From Bacteroidota bacterium (GTDB taxonomy: Bacteria > Bacteroidota > Bacteroidia > Chitinophagales > Chitinophagaceae), in assembly GCA_028876035.1 (NCBI GenBank), contig JAGWTK010000216.1:1-6730 (forward strand): a stretch of DNA of 6,730 nucleotides, read 5' to 3'. This document shows positions 5,770 through 6,730 of this stretch, piece after piece (within the stretch, counting starts at the first letter, position 1; every line of letters begins with the position of its first letter). The notes under the pieces are model-generated. The model had not been told where the DNA came from. It worked only from the letters and a program-made list of their open reading frames with translations, and searched no databases. Position numbers and translations under genes: made by a program.

Positions 5770-6730
5770 GTATACGCAATCGGTTAGCCCTCTACTTTAC
5801 AGTAATCAGTTCTGGAATGATGCTGTTGGTAGTAGTGACCGTTTATTTCCTGTTTCAACGGAGCAGTACGGAAGATTTCTACCGGGAATTGCAGGAAAGA
5901 GCCCGGATAGCGGCTGAAGTATACCTCGAAGCAGATGAAATTTCAACCGAGGCATTACAAAAGATCCACGATCAGTTCATCGCGTCCCTTCCGGGCGAAA
6001 CCATCCGGATCTACGACAATACAAATCGTCCCGTTTTCATTCCTGCACCCAACAATAACTGGACTCCCGACATCATCAACCAGGTACGCAATGATAAAAG
6101 CCTTCTCTATATCGAAAGTAAACGGCAGGTAGCAGGTATCCGCTACGACGATAACCAGGGAAGTTTTGTAGTGCTGGTGTCAGCAGAAGACATGGCAGGA
6201 CATGAACGCCTGCAACAGCTGTTCAGGATACTGACCGGCATCTTTCTCGGGCAATTGATTATACAGTTCCTGCTCGGACAATGGTTCGCCGGTAAGACAC
6301 TTCGGCCGGTACAGCGCGTCAACCAGCAGGTAAATAATATCACTGCCAACGACCTTCACCTACGCGTGCATGCAGAAGACAAGAAAGATGAATTGAACAC
6401 CCTTGCGGCCAATTTTAATCTCTTACTTGACCGGCTCGAGCATGCCTTCGACGTACAAAAAATGTTTGTGGCCAATGCATCGCATGAACTCATGACGCCG
6501 CTTACCACTATTATTGGTGAAATTGAAGTAGTGCTCAGCCGCGAAAGAGACAAACTGGAATACAAGAGCGTGCTGGAATCAACGCTGACAGAGGCTGGTC
6601 GCCTGCAATCGATTGTTGAAAACCTCCTGCATTTAAGCAACCCTGCTTCTGAAATGAATGCGTCGGAAATACGGGTCGATGAATGGCTCGACAATAGTAT
6701 CGATTACTTCCGGCGGGAATCAGCATCGCC
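5766..6730 (+). CDS. Sensor histidine kinase, HAMP type (3' end missing)
   Basis: The reading frame from ATG 5766 stays open to the right edge, giving 321 codons; the kinase ATPase domain is outside the window. Order of parts: a short cytoplasmic N-terminus, membrane segment 1 (about 8-30), an extracytoplasmic sensor of about 120 residues (31-150) with no recognisable ligand motif, membrane segment 2 (about 152-172), a HAMP linker (about 173-225, containing TLRPVQRVNQQVNNI) and a HisKA dimerisation domain with the H-box FVANASHELMTPLTTIIGE, phosphoacceptor H240. The usual SHELRTPL has Met in place of Arg. The start overlaps the response regulator stop by 4 nt, making a cognate pair. The sensor resembles small periplasmic domains of CusS/ArlS-like kinases, but the stimulus cannot be read from sequence. 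Confidence 0.93.
   Translation, partial: MSIRNRLALYFTVISSGMMLLVVVTVYFLFQRSSTEDFYRELQERARIAAEVYLEADEISTEALQKIHDQFIASLPGETIRIYDNTNRPVFIPAPNNNWTPDIINQVRNDKSLLYIESKRQVAGIRYDDNQGSFVVLVSAEDMAGHERLQQLFRILTGIFLGQLIIQFLLGQWFAGKTLRPVQRVNQQVNNITANDLHLRVHAEDKKDELNTLAANFNLLLDRLEHAFDVQKMFVANASHELMTPLTTIIGEIEVVLSRERDKLEYKSVLESTLTEAGRLQSIVENLLHLSNPASEMNASEIRVDEWLDNSIDYFRRESAS

Noticed and set aside
6356..6694. Minus-strand reading frame of 112 codons, very Ser-rich
   Set aside because: It is the antisense of the HAMP/HisKA coding region; the Ser/Arg-rich composition is a shadow artefact, and the + strand encodes a recognisable kinase.
1..6730. CRISPR arrays, tRNA/rRNA genes, insertion sequences or defence genes
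   Set aside because: Coding regions cover nearly all of the window, and no repeat arrays, transposase motifs or tRNA-like folds are visible in the gaps.

Overview
The window fits a Bacteroidota genome, perhaps Chitinophagaceae-like. The grounds are mid-range GC, tightly packed genes with almost no Shine-Dalgarno sequences, a Bacteroidota-type -7 promoter element (TAnnTTTG), and close resemblance of the proteins to families common in that phylum. The taxon is inferred from style and not proven. All genes are on the + strand.

Positions 2-4938 hold most of an ebo cluster: the 3' end of eboB (TatD-type metal hydrolase), then eboC (UbiA-like membrane prenyltransferase), eboD (3-dehydroquinate-synthase-like sugar-phosphate cyclase), eboE (xylose-isomerase-like TIM barrel, 'metabolite traffic protein') and eboF (alkaline-phosphatase/nucleotide-pyrophosphatase superfamily). 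The gaps between these genes are only 3, 9, 13 and 22 nt, so they almost certainly form one transcript. eboA and most of eboB would lie upstream of the window. The cluster is known from cyanobacteria (moving the scytonemin precursor to the periplasm), from Pseudomonas fluorescens (grazing repellence), and from eustigmatophyte plastids and their Phycorickettsia endosymbionts. Its actual chemical product is unknown. The gene set suggests a cyclitol-like or sugar-derived molecule (EboD, EboE) attached to or carried by a prenyl lipid in the membrane (EboC), with hydrolase/phosphatase steps (EboB, EboF).

Positions 4939-5082 form a 144-nt gap with no obvious terminator. It holds a TAGCTTTG -7 element and two small inverted repeats, and is probably the promoter/operator region of the next unit.

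Positions 5083-6730 hold a two-component system: an OmpR/PhoB-family response regulator, then a HAMP-containing sensor histidine kinase that overlaps it by 4 nt (ATGA) and runs off the right edge. Nothing in the sequence shows that this pair controls the ebo genes. The adjacency makes it a testable idea only.

The most interesting points are the altered active sites. EboF keeps only part of the canonical two-metal ligand set, and EboD keeps the metal site but changes three residues used by true dehydroquinate synthases to hold their substrate.
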